Source of the DNA: Argyresthia goedartella
Lineage: Eukaryota; Arthropoda; Insecta; Lepidoptera; Argyresthiidae
Reading direction: 5' to 3'
Assembly (NCBI GenBank): GCA_949825045.1
Contig: OX463829.1
Location: 22,724,715-22,788,714, forward strand
DNA length: 64,000 nucleotides
In this document: positions 29,285 to 39,116 of the stretch, in pieces
Position numbering within the stretch: the stretch's first letter is position 1
Layout: every line of letters begins with the position of its first letter
Translations under genes and position numbers: made by a program
The notes under the pieces: generated by a model
What the model was told of the DNA's origin: nothing
Database searches by the model: none
Seen by the model: only the letters and a program-made list of their open reading frames with translations

Positions 29285-31165
29285 GCGAGGACCCCCGGGG
29301 CCCCACTGTGCCTGTAACCGATCAGGTATGCAGCTATACGCCAGAGGGTCCCATTGTACAAATGGCCCACGCGCCGGTTCCATTCCCAACCTACGATTCC
29401 CCGTAAAGGGGGGTGGGCGTGAATTCAACCGTGGCCGCTCCATGAGCGGGGGGGACATCACATGTGATCGACGAGGACGAGGCGACGAGCGGGGCGACAA
29501 CTGAGGCGGCGTCCGAACCGCACCCGCATAGCTCGAAGGTGTCCCATGCCACCCGCCCGTTACGGCCTGCTCAACACACCCAATGTCCCGCTGGGTCGGA
29601 TGCTGAGTCGCAACCGAAAACTCAGGGCCCCCCATGTAATGGTCCTGAGTGCGGCCCTGCACCCTAGTACTGCCCTGTGCACGTGGGGACGTTGGCCCCT
29701 GAGTTGCGCTCCGAGTCGCAAACGAATTCTCAGGGCCCCATGCCGTGTCACCCTGGGTACGGCCCTGTGGACGTGGGGACGTTGGCCCCTGAGTTGCGCT
29801 CCGAGTCGCAAACGAATTCTCAGGGCCCCATGCCGTGTCACCCTGGGTACGGCCCTGTGGACGTGGGGACGTTGGCCCCTGAGTTGCGCTCCGAGTCGCA
29901 AACGAATTCTCAGGGCCCCATACCGTGTCACCCTGTGGAGGCTGTTGGCCGGACCGGTTCATGCACAACAGATTGTTGTGGGCCCCACCACAATATCCGC
30001 ACATTTTTGTGCGCGTGCAGTCCCTAGCCATGTGTGGCCCGAGGCACAGGAAACACCAGCTCCGCTGCTTGGCCATCCGGCGCCGTCCCTGAACCCTAAG
30101 TTCCCCGAACTTATTGCAATTGGCCACAGCATGGCCAATCTGCCTACAAAATGGGCAGGTCTCACCATGTGGGGTCAATTCACTCACAGTCCCATACGAC
30201 TGCCGGTTGGTGCGGTCCTTCCTCGTCGGAGGGCCCCTACTCACAGCGCTCCCGGCAGCTCTCTGTGGCTCCGAAGGATGGGTGACCGTCAACCCCAAAT
30301 TCTCTGCCCGTCGAGCCTCCTCTTCCAAGAATCCGACCAAGTCGGAGAAGGCGGGCAGGTCCTCGGCCGACCTCCCGTGAGACTGTTCGAAACGAGTCTG
30401 CACGTCAGCGGGTAGGCGGGAAAGTACAATGTACAGCAGTAGGTACGACCATTCACCAACCGGAAGTCCAAGATTCTCTAGAGCCTTGGTGACGGACAAC
30501 AATGGGTTCAAAACCTCCGTCTGTATGGCCCCGACCTTGTTCACAACCGGGATACTAAACAAACGGTTCAGTTGGGCATCGGCCAACCTCCGTTTGTTAT
30601 GGTAACGTCTGACCAACAATTGCCTGGCCGTTTCATAGTTACCCTCCGTAACTGTCAAATGAGCGACCAGCTCCCTAGGCTCACCCCTCAATGCTGCCAC
30701 CAGCTGAGCCATCTTGACAGACTTGGTAATGTCCGATCGCATGTGCACCAAACTGTCGAACAGATTGATGAAGCTCATCCATTCACCGGACACTCCGTCA
30801 AAAGTAGGCATAGTTATGGCAGGTAACCTGGACCCCGAACCCTGAAGCGGCAGAGGTGCTTCAATGTCACCACCATGGCTGGACTCGCGCTGTCTACGTA
30901 TGTCCGCAGCCTTCTGCGTGATAGCAGCTGCCATCTCCATACATTGGTCGACATCCCCTAGCAACCGTGACAGCCTGTCAGGTGCGCAACCATCAACTGA
31001 TTCCGCCTGCGCGGACAATTCGAGCACCCTGTTGTAACGTTCCTTAACGTCCATAGACCGCTCCAATACCACATCATGCCTATCTAAACGGTCTATCAGA
31101 CCGTGTACGGAGGAAAACCATCTGAGTTCCTTAGAAACACCCTTCTGGATTTCAGATAACGACAT
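29282..31165 (-). CDS. BEL/Pao gag (capsid and nucleocapsid)
   Basis: 627 aa, start ATG at 31,165 ('MSLSEIQKGVSKELRWFSS'). The N-terminal half is helical, with the BEL capsid-type phrase 'LPAITMPTFDGVSGEW', then 'FINLFDSLVH' and 'RQLLVRRYHNKRRLADAQL'. Three zinc knuckles follow: 'CPFCRQIGHAVANC' (CX2CX4HX4C), 'CFLCLGPHMARDC' and 'CGYCGGAHNNLLC'. After these lies a proline/glycine-rich tail with three exact 30-residue repeats (unit contains 'WGPENSFATRSATQGPTSPR'). It assembles the particle and packages RNA. It ends with UAG, and protease follows in the same frame. Confidence 0.9.
   Translation of the reverse strand: MSLSEIQKGVSKELRWFSSVHGLIDRLDRHDVVLERSMDVKERYNRVLELSAQAESVDGCAPDRLSRLLGDVDQCMEMAAAITQKAADIRRQRESSHGGDIEAPLPLQGSGSRLPAITMPTFDGVSGEWMSFINLFDSLVHMRSDITKSVKMAQLVAALRGEPRELVAHLTVTEGNYETARQLLVRRYHNKRRLADAQLNRLFSIPVVNKVGAIQTEVLNPLLSVTKALENLGLPVGEWSYLLLYIVLSRLPADVQTRFEQSHGRSAEDLPAFSDLVGFLEEEARRAENLGLTVTHPSEPQRAAGSAVSRGPPTRKDRTNRQSYGTVSELTPHGETCPFCRQIGHAVANCNKFGELRVQGRRRMAKQRSWCFLCLGPHMARDCTRTKMCGYCGGAHNNLLCMNRSGQQPPQGDTVWGPENSFATRSATQGPTSPRPQGRTQGDTAWGPENSFATRSATQGPTSPRPQGRTQGDTAWGPENSFATRSATQGPTSPRAQGSTRVQGRTQDHYMGGPEFSVATQHPTQRDIGCVEQAVTGGWHGTPSSYAGAVRTPPQLSPRSSPRPRRSHVMSPPLMERPRLNSRPPPFTGNRRLGMEPARGPFVQWDPLAYSCIPDRLQAQWGPGGPR
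29665..29940 (-). repeat. 90-bp tandem repeat inside BEL gag, about 3 copies
   Basis: Three near-identical 90-bp units ('GAGTTGCGCTCCGAGTCGCA' and neighbours) keep the reading frame and encode 30-residue repeats after the zinc knuckles. The outer units differ slightly ('CCCTGCACCC' against 'CCCTGGGTAC'). Confidence 0.95.
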
Positions 31166-31696
31166 GATCGGAACGATACTTACTCACAATTTGCAGTAAC
31201 TCAATTTTATTGGACCCTCCAGTCTATAACCCAAACGAGGGAACCCTAAACCACAACTTAAACAATGCTGTTTTCCTTAAACAATAGGAACCGAGTTTTA
31301 TATCTATATAAATTCTGTAAATACAATTTAGTTTCCCTTTATCATTATAACACACACAGATAGTCAATATTAGTTCAAGTTATAAATTGCTATAAACTGA
31401 AAACAATGTAATAGCCTGCTATCAATAGATGTAACTACCTATGTTAACCAAACATTCATTCAATAGCACTACTAGACCACTAATAGATTGACTAACTGGT
31501 AATTCAATTCAATATCTGTCTATCTACTACCAGCAATAGACCTATAGCTTACAATACTACCAATCTATGTGGATATAGGAACACAACCAAGTTACCTAGT
31601 AACCGCCTATACCTACAGATTGATAGTCCCAAATCGTGCCTTCCTGGAGCCCTTGACGGCTGCAAATCTCAGGAAGCCACGCTCTAGCTACCAAAA
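31166..31696 (-). other. BEL 5' leader and primer-binding site
   Basis: About 530 bp between the 5' LTR and gag. Directly after the LTR the minus strand reads TTT then 'TGGTAGCTAGAGCG' (about 31,680-31,693), whose TGG start fits pairing with the CCA end of a tRNA primer. The tRNA identity is not assigned. No upstream frame of note. Confidence 0.6.
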
Positions 31697-32242
31697 TGTT
31701 CAGGCTTCTCAGCACCTAATGACCTCGTAGGGGCCCATCAGCTACGAGGTAGCGTAACGATCAGTTGCCAAGAAGTGTGAACGTCGGCGATTCACCGAGC
31801 TGAAGTAATTGAGGTCGATATAACCTGGTCTGTGCTTCGGTCCCGTCAACCTCCTGTCTCTCTGCAAGGCCCGGGTGCACCCTAGGCTCTTCTTGGTAGA
31901 CAGGTTCTTCAGCCAACCTCCTATGACTGGCGGGCCAGCTTCAATGAGCACAGTGTTCCAACACAGGTTATGTTACGTGGTAAAAACCAATCGGCCACGT
32001 AAATGCGAACTTTATCTGGTTCGGGGAACCACAACACACTCAGCTATATAAACAATCCTGAGGGAAACCCGAATACATTCCAGATGGCCTGCGATTTAAT
32101 TTCAATACCCTAACCAAAACGCGTTTACATTGCGAGGGCTTTCGTCTGTCAGTTGTCAAAAAACTGCTAGGTTGGCAGCTAACGTCAAATTCAAAATGGC
32201 CGTTCAGAAACCATCGATCGAATATCGATTTGGAATCGAACA
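31697..32242 (-). repeat. BEL/Pao 5' LTR
   Basis: 546 bp, TG...CA. On the minus strand a TATA-like 'TTTATATAGCTGAG' at about 32,040-32,053 may be the promoter. The corresponding site in the 3' LTR has one change (G for A on the plus strand). Confidence 0.95.
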
Positions 32243-32247
32243 ATTGA

Positions 32248-34270
32248 AGTATCATCAGCAATCAACACTATGTCAGTCAATGTTTCCACCATGAAAGGCA
32301 GATCGTTAATATATACCAGGAATAAGAAAGGGCCTAATATGGAACCTTGTGGGACGCCAATTTTTACACCCGATTCATCAGATTTAACTCGTTGACTTCT
32401 GCCTTTTGAATGCTATTGCTTAAGTGTGATCTTAGTAGATCCGACACTTTATTTCTAACTCCGTAATGATTTAATTTCATTAATATTATGACCAAAACAA
32501 TCAAATGCCTTCGACGTGATCGCAAAAAACTCCGACAGCATCATGTGCGGCCTCCCATGCAGAATAAATATGAGATATGATACCTGCATCCGTAATCAAT
32601 TTATCCCTAGTGAAACCGTATTGTTTGGCGTGGAGTTGTTTTGTACGCTTGAAGTGTGAGAGCATTTGATTAAGTATAATCTTTTCAAATATTTTACTTA
32701 GTGTTGGAAGAACAAATATTGGTCTGAAATTTTAAGGATCACCCTTGTCTCCCGACTTGAACAGAGGAATCAGTTTACTATGTTTCATGAGGTCTGGGAA
32801 AGCTCCATCGTCAACACATTTATTGAATATATAAGCTAAGTGTGGGGCTATAACTAGAATTAGTGAAACAATGACTTTGATTGATATACCCTACAGGTCT
32901 TTAGTATTTTTAAGTTAAGATATCTAAACGTTTTGACAATGTCCTGGGGATAAACATGATGAAATTTTAAATATACATTACTGACACTAGTGTTGTTTTT
33001 TAATAAAGTCTCTGCTTCATATGTAGATGAATTTAGACGCTCTGTTGTGAGTAAGGGTACATTGGTGAAGAATGTGACGAAAGCTCGAGCAACCTCAGCG
33101 TTGGATTAAACAACATCATCACCGATAGGTGCCTAAAGCTATTTAGGCAGAAATTATTACCCCTTGTTCTAACTTTGCCAGTTTCACGGTTTATTATTTG
33201 CCAAACTGTTTTCATTCTATTATTTCATTTTCGTATTTTTCTACGTAATTTTCTACTTTGACGAATTCCAAACGTTGCCCAGTCATTAAATTTAGATTTA
33301 CCGTTGTAGGCACTGACTTTCTTTAATTTTAAAACTTTATTGAATTCTGTTTGAACAATGTTGAAGAAGTCTGATTAGATTTTGTTTGGGTTCTTATCAT
33401 TAAAATCCGGTACTGGCAAATTTATTTCTAAGTTTTTCGTATACGTCTCTAGTCTATGGGATATAATAGGGCTATAAAAACATGGATCAGTCTTATCCTT
33501 ACTAACAATAAGGAATGAAAGTGTTTGATCACTGTGATCGGAAGGTAAGCAGTTAATTACATTTTTAGTTGTGAATGCTCAGTCACAAAAATGTTATCTA
33601 AGCAAGTTTAACGTAAGGGTATATTTTCGGCTCTCGAAGTACATGACATAAATTAAATGATTTGAATAAAGTTATTAATCGTTATTTCATTGTTGTTGCT
33701 ACAAGCAAATCTACATTCATATCGCAACAAATCATTAACTTTTTCTGTTATTACTTAGTTTAGTGAGGGCTTCCTCAATAATTTTCACAAATATTTCGAA
33801 ATTGCCATGGCCTTTTTCATCCCTCGGAGGCCTGTAGGCATAAACAATAATATGGCTATCTAACTCAAAAAAGGATACCTCTATTTGTCTTTCAACAGTA
33901 AGCGCAAGAATATCTTTCCGTGTTTCACCTTTATATTATTTTTTACTAAGATTAAATAACCACCTCTCTCAGCAGTCTTTCTCATGTAACAACTGACAAT
34001 TTTGTAATTATTTATGTTAAAAGACATCATTTTTCCTATAACCAGTGTTCTGTAAAACAAATAACATCGATGTCGGAATTTTTAAGAAATAATTCTGATA
34101 CAAGTTCTTTGCTAGGTAGCCCCTGGATGTTTTGATGGGTAGTATTTAAGTGGGGCTTACCCTTTGACATATTTAGTGGCTCTTCTATACTATAGATTTC
34201 CTCTATTGTCTTATGAACTAATTGAAATTACTTGGAACAAATTCCAATGTTGTATTGAGATAACGTTGCT
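32248..34270 (-). mobile_element. LINE-A copy 2, 5' portion (decayed)
   Basis: Continues the copy interrupted at 19,666 after the ATTGA duplication. RT and endonuclease segments are recognisable by alignment with copy 1 ('GAACCTTGTGGGACGCCAAT', 'TTGGCGTGGAGTTGTTTTGT'), but stops and indels are frequent. The ORF1/ORF2 junction is at about 34,221 and its heptamer is changed to TTTCAAT. Similarity ends near 34,270. There is one old LINE-A insertion, not two, because the two halves meet at the BEL target site. Confidence 0.85.
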
Positions 34271-34394
34271 CTGATCAAACTGGTGTCAAGCTGAAAGGTG
34301 TTCAGACTGATGTTCTTAGTATACCATTTTTAGGGTCCTGTACCCTTTAAAAGAAAAAAGGCACCCCTATAAGGTCACTTCGTTTTCATAATTC

Positions 34395-34880
34395 ATTTAT
34401 TGCACCAAACAACATATAGGATATAAGTAGTATACATTTATAAGCTCGCCCTTATCTCAATCAAGATACCTCTTCCAGCAAACCAAGTAAGGATGAGATG
34501 GGTTGATTGTGGAGCAGGGGTTGACCTGTCTACTACATAACACATAATTTACCTGATACTTACATGGTATAATATGTAACCCTAATTAATATAAAGTACA
34601 TAGACGAGTACCAAAATACGTGCTATATATATATGTATATAATAGATGGATATATATTCAACTTGAGAAGCAACTGCTCTTTTACGCGACTTTTAAATAT
34701 ATTGAGAATTGGACTGCCCCTGATGGTGCAAGGGAGTGCATTCCACAGCTGAATAGCCCGGATTCTAAGTCCGTGCTCATAGGACGCGGTCTCATGCCAA
34801 GGAATTGTGAGCATGGATGCTATGTGAGAACTCCGAAGCCAGCTGGAAGACAAAAATCGAAACGGTCTCACAAAAAGCTT
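34395..34880 (-). pseudogene. LINE-D copy 3, 3' end
   Basis: The minus frame at 34,623-34,871 contains 'YEHGLRIRAIQLWNALPCTI' and 'PILNIFKSRVKEQL', matching the LINE-D C-terminus at 58.9 kb. The 3' UTR has the 'GCTGGAAGAGGTATCTTG' and 'AGATAAGGGCGAGC' block and ends with 'GTGCAATAAATGAATT' near 34,400. 5'-truncated. Confidence 0.8.
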
Positions 34881-35109
34881 GGATAGCAGGTTTTGCGTTC
34901 GTTCATTGTCCTTCTGATCTTCTGTCTACCCGTTTGTCAAGACCTTTTTGCTCAGACGCGCGTATTGTTATCAAGTGGAAATGAATATCGATTACTCAAG
35001 TCTGTTGAAGTTGCGAAAAATTCAAACTTATAGGTCTACGCAATCAAACGATACCGAAAGTGCTTGATATTCGCACGGGAATCAAAACTTATAGTTCCTG
35101 CCTTTGACC

Positions 35110-35162
35110 TAGAATCATGAAATTTGGCAAAACCTTACCTTATGCCAAATTTCATGATTCTA
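35110..35162. repeat. Perfect 20-bp inverted repeat
   Basis: Arms 35,110-35,129 and 35,143-35,162 ('TAGAATCATGAAATTTGGCA' and its inverse), with a 13-nt loop. Confidence 0.95.
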
Positions 35163-35164
35163 TC

Positions 35165-35226
35165 TTTCATATTTTTTCCTTTACTTGTGCTATTCTTAAT
35201 AGCACAAGTAAAGGAAAAATATGAAA
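35165..35226. repeat. About 30-bp inverted repeat, 3-nt loop
   Basis: Arms 35,165-35,194 and 35,198-35,226 differ only by one base in a T-run. 'CCTTTACTTGTGCTATT' pairs with its inverse around CTT. Confidence 0.95.
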
Positions 35227-35312
35227 ACAGTAAATTTGTAGTTACTTCACAGAAAAATGCGATTGGTGCGGAACCCTCGGTACGCGAGTTCAACTCGTAC
35301 TTCGCCTTTTTT

Positions 35313-36914
35313 TTTATTTCGAGTACTCCCTTCATAGCTGAAAATCCAACTTTAACCTATAACCCACCTTTTCCATCACGCGCGCATATAATTACACTGT
35401 AAGTAAAGCAGTGTTTGTAGTCGCCACGTCAGAACGCACAATAATTCGCCCTCTTTCCCGAGACCCAACAAACCCATTACCCTAAGCCGTAATCTTTTGT
35501 TGGCTAAAAGGTTTCTGCGTTTCATGGTGAGAAGTAATAATATCTTTACCAGCACGCATGCAACAAAATAATATATAGATTTGAAATAAATAAAAGCCTC
35601 TGAAAAGGATTATCGTTCACCTCGCTGGAAAAGTCACGCATTCCGAAGAATACCAAAGTGGGTTACATTTACGATAATGGTATTATACGCTTATTGAGTT
35701 ATCTCGAGATAAGTGTCAATTATGTATTAATACATAATGATGTTATGTATGTACGGTTTCGAGAGGATAATCAATTTTACTCCAACGATGATGGTGTTAT
35801 GAGACTAGTCTCCTAACGTCCGTGATATGTTACCGACATTTTTTTGGTCGTTGGTTTGTTTCTTAAAATGTTTTTACATTATTTACAGTGTGAGTCTTAA
35901 TAAATTGTCTTAATAATGAGTCTTAATAAAATCCCCTTTCTCCGTTTTTTATATTATTTTCTGTTACAATGTGCCAACTGCGAAAAACTTATGTATATAG
36001 TTTCGAGATGGGAGGGTTTGTCGGGTTTAAATGAACTGGACAGTGATGATGAAGGACAGGCGGTTTTGTCAGTATCAAATAGACGTTAAAAAGTGTAACT
36101 AACTTAAATAACCATTTGTTTATGAAAGAAAACCAAATATTTAAGCGTCGAAAAAACGGAGGAGGCTCTCAAGTCGACGCGTATATTTATATTTTTTTAG
36201 TATGATTTAAACACTTCTTTAGTACCAAATTGCAGTTTTTGACAACTTGGTACCTAAAACAAATTTATTGCGCTAGGAAATATTATTCTACATTATATTA
36301 TCTTTCAAAATACACCAAAAATATGTTTCTTACTAAACCACCTTAGACTGTTAACGTTTTTAAAACTCGGCGAGTTAACCCTCACTCGCATACACAAAAT
36401 GTAACGAAATTACCTTAAGTTGGGCACCAAATTGTATGCAAAACTACAATTATTAAATAATTTCTGAAAAATAGGGCTTTATTCTAAAACCATGAGTGTA
36501 ACGTAGCGTTTTTTTTTGTTGATAAAACTTGATCATCTTCAACCCTGTTCGAGGTGTGCAATTTATAAAGACTGACTCTCACTGTATGTATGTCGTAGCA
36601 ATATCGTCGAATGTGATTATTTCATGAAATAGCTAAACATGGATTGACTTTATCATGAAATGTTTGGCCATTTATAGTGAATTATTTTATGAAATGATCA
36701 GAGAGGGTTGAATTTCACGGAAAACATTTATTTTTAAAAGTATTTTTATTCAGTACTACGCAGAGTTTTATTGTGTTATACATGTCAACCTAACTCGAAG
36801 ACCATTCGGTGGCTTCGCTGCGCTCGCCCCCTTTAGTCTTCACTTAAGTACCGCATTGTTTTACCCTTAAATATTCTTCGTTTAATTAAAGTTCGAATTC
36901 ATCCATGGTTGCAC
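35313..36914. other. Spacer with an R1 trace
   Basis: R1-like sequence at 36,789-36,870 ('GGTGGCTTCGCTGCGCTCGC', then 'AGTACCGCATTGTTTTACCC'). The rest is AT-rich with no supported gene. Confidence 0.4.
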
Positions 36915-37362
36915 AACACTGTAATATTAACCTAAAAATAATCACAGACTACTTGCGCCCCGGTTAAGACTCGCGAAGGTTAGCAATTCTTTCATGGGTC
37001 AATGCATTCTCTACTACAACAAGATACCTCTGGAGATCTCGAAATTGCTATTTGAGCAATTTCAAAACCATGTTAAAGCGACTTTGTCGAAAAAGAGATA
37101 TTAGAATGTTCAAGATTACTAAAATGATGGAACTGTATGGGGTTAATCTGGCTCTTCACAGACCTTACTGTTAATAATTTTGTAATTATTTATTCCTGCT
37201 TATTAATTGTGATAATGACATAATTATATGTTTTTTGTATTAGTTAAGCATAAGCAATTTTTAAAAGAGATCTAAAAATCAATCCGTGGGAGTTTCTACG
37301 CCCTACTTCCTCCCACAGTGGTCCAATGTAGAGAAGTGGCAAAAAATGACGATTGCTAAGTA

Positions 37363-38668
37363 CATAGTCAGGTCATAAGTTCTGTCACATGTGCAATATG
37401 AAATAATTTAGACATGTTTATTATTTATGTAAACATTTTTAAAGCAAAATGAACTTAATAAAACATAGATTCTTATGGTAATAAAGTTTATTCAAAATGA
37501 CCCCCGCGATTTTGAATACAGGCCTTTATTCTGCGCGGCCAGTCGTCTATCGCAGCACGAATGAGGTCCATGTCAATATCGGCGGCTGCCTTAATCAAGT
37601 ATGCCTTGAGTGACTCCAAATCAGGATGAGGCTTTGAGCAGGCCTTTTCCTCCAAGTGTTGCCATATCTTGTAATCTAACGGACTCAAATCTGGACTGGA
37701 GGAGGGCCAGGCTTCGTGCCAGATGAAGTCGATTTCACGCGCCGCCAGCCAGTCTTGTGTGCTTTTCGCTCTATGAGCTGGCGCAGAATCTTGTTGGAAT
37801 ACCCAGTGCCTGTTATTAAACATGGTATGAGAAACAGGTTCGACAAGGTTCTTGAGGACTGTATTTTGATACACAACTGCATTCGTTTTTACGCCTTTCT
37901 CACAAAAATGTACCTCAGTTAAGCCCCAATAAGAGACTCCCAAGCAAACCATGAGCGAGGATGGAAAATGACCTCGTTGGACACGCGGAATACGGTTGCT
38001 CGCTTCTTCACTGCTGTGTGCGTACACCTTATTATTTTGTTTGTTGTAGCTCTCTTCCACGGTGAAAATTATTTCATCCGAAAAAAGAATTTCCCGATGC
38101 TTTTTCCCGCGTACCGCTTCAACAAAGCGCGGCATCTCTTCAGTCTCAGCTCCATTAAACGAGCGTCTAAACAATGTCCTGTTTTTCTTCGATATGCCCT
38201 AAGCCCTGTCTTCATTTAACACCCTTTTCACCGTGGTCCTGCTTAACCCCATCTGAAGGGCCAACAGTTTCTGCTTACGTATGGGATTTCTTTGAATTCG
38301 CGCCTTCACAGCTTTTATCACTGCTGGAGTCCTAACAGAGCGAGGGCGACCACTTCTTGACCTGTCATCTACACTAGAGTCTTCATTGTATCGATTTATG
38401 GTACGATAAACGAATCTTTTGGTTATATTCAAATTTTTCAGTAAGTCGAAAATCTAAATTGGCGCGTAACCGTAACGATGCAACGCAATAACTGCGACAC
38501 GGTCTTCTTTAAGTGTCCACACCATATTTAAAAATGAGGAAAATTCTAAAAAGTACACATTTTTATTTTCATGAAAAATTCGAAATTCGAATTCAATAAA
38601 CTTTTTTGTGGCCAGCGTTCTAAATTCAAAGGTTTTTATTGTGTGACAGAACTTATGACCTGACTGTG
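37363..38668 (-). mobile_element. mariner-type DNA transposon (DD37D, maT-like)
   Basis: 1306 bp, flanked by TA (37,361-37,362 and 38,669-38,670). The inverted ends share AGTCAGGTCATAAG and then TTCTGTCACA, about 26 bp with one mismatch near the tip. Length, TA duplication and one transposase are classic mariner features. Inserted in a LINE-A 3' UTR. Confidence 0.95.
37488..38525 (-). pseudogene. mariner transposase, two in-frame stops
   Basis: One frame of 345 codons from ATG 38,525 to 37,488. The N-terminal helix-turn-helix part contains 'TKRFVYRTINRYNEDSSVDD' and the 'SGRPRS' hook. The catalytic part shows 'ILFSDEIIFTVE' (first D), 'VFQQDSAPAHRAKSTQDW' (second D) and 'SSSPDLSPLDYKIW' (third D). 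Counting 37 residues between the last two Asp gives DD37D, the spacing of maT elements. Nonsense codons (TAG) at 38,454-38,456 and 38,199-38,201 inactivate it; otherwise the frame is intact, so decay is slight. It would cut and paste the element at TA sites. Confidence 0.9.
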
Positions 38669-38861
38669 TATATGTAAATATCTACAGTAATAAAGATATT
38701 TGGAATTGAGTTGGCTATATCACGGTAAAGTCAATTCTACGATACGATCAATGTTTATATATGCATCAGTTTAAATTGTATTGTAGTTGCAACAATATCT
38801 ATATAAACACATGTATTTAATGAAGATAATGGTCAAATAGTATATGTTACCGGAAATTGTG

Positions 38862-39090
38862 ACGAACTCTGATGCGCAGCGGTTTTGGCTCTGCCTACCA
38901 TGCAAGAGGTCCCGGGTTCGATCCCCGGCTGGGGAAAGGAAAAAAAAACTCCAGTTCTTGGATGATCATATGTCTGTGATGTCACTGTTTCTGATTCACA
39001 CGACACAGGGTATCCTAGTGTGGGGCCAGCAGCAATGTATGTGCCTGTATGTAAATTTTTATGTGTTCATCTGTATGATGCAGGTGTTCT
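38862..39090 (+). mobile_element. S2 tRNA-derived SINE
   Basis: B-box 'GGTTCGATCCC' after 'CTGCCTACCATGCAAGAGGT'. The body has 'GGGGCCAGCAGCAATGTATG' and 'TGCCTGTATGTAAATTTTTA', as in the copy at 41.3 kb. This is the most complete S2 copy here. Confidence 0.8.
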
Positions 39091-39116
39091 TCACAATACC
39101 TAGGCAATGTATTTGT

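Larger units (their letters stand above)
19667..32242 (-). mobile_element. BEL/Pao LTR retrotransposon, minus strand, split by LINE-B
   Basis: Two 546-bp LTRs (19,667-20,212 and 31,697-32,242) begin TGTTC and end GAACA, flanked by the 5-bp duplication ATTGA (19,662-19,666 and 32,243-32,247). Coding order on the minus strand is gag, protease, RT, RNase H, integrase, the BEL/Pao order. No envelope frame was seen. A 5.2-kb LINE-B (20,398-25,615) interrupts the end of pol. Without LINE-B the element would be about 7.4 kb. Only 4 LTR differences were counted, so insertion is recent, yet pol carries two frame-breaking deletions. Confidence 0.95.
34895..35312 (-). repeat. R3-type dispersed repeat with two internal hairpins
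   Basis: The minus strand starts with a 'GGCGAAGTACGAGTTG' head and 'CGAGGGTTCCGCACC', and ends with a GGTCTTGACAAACGGG-type tail. The internal 'CCAAATTTCATGATTCTA' is shared with the copy at 59.9 kb. The middle is rearranged into two adjacent hairpins. Confidence 0.6.
36915..38700 (+). mobile_element. LINE-A copy 4, 3' end, split by a mariner
   Basis: Plus strand. The ORF2 C-terminus ('GRPR'-free block with 'CTCTACTACAACAAGATACC') and 3' UTR run to 37,362, then resume at 38,669 with 'TATATGTAAATATCTACAG' and 'TAATAAAGATATTTGG'. The interruption is the mariner element. 5'-truncated. Confidence 0.85.

Noticed and set aside
29546..30415. 289-codon plus-strand protein
   Set aside because: Shadow of the BEL gag gene. 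The minus strand holds zinc knuckles and capsid-like motifs and explains the open frame.
19667..32242. Errantivirus or endogenous retrovirus with envelope
   Set aside because: The pol motifs and zinc knuckles are BEL/Pao, and no envelope-like frame with signal peptide or membrane segment lies between pol and the 3' LTR.
38870..38940. tRNA gene at the S2 copies
   Set aside because: The B-box is good but there is no cloverleaf with paired acceptor ends, and the flanking body is shared among four copies, so these are SINEs.
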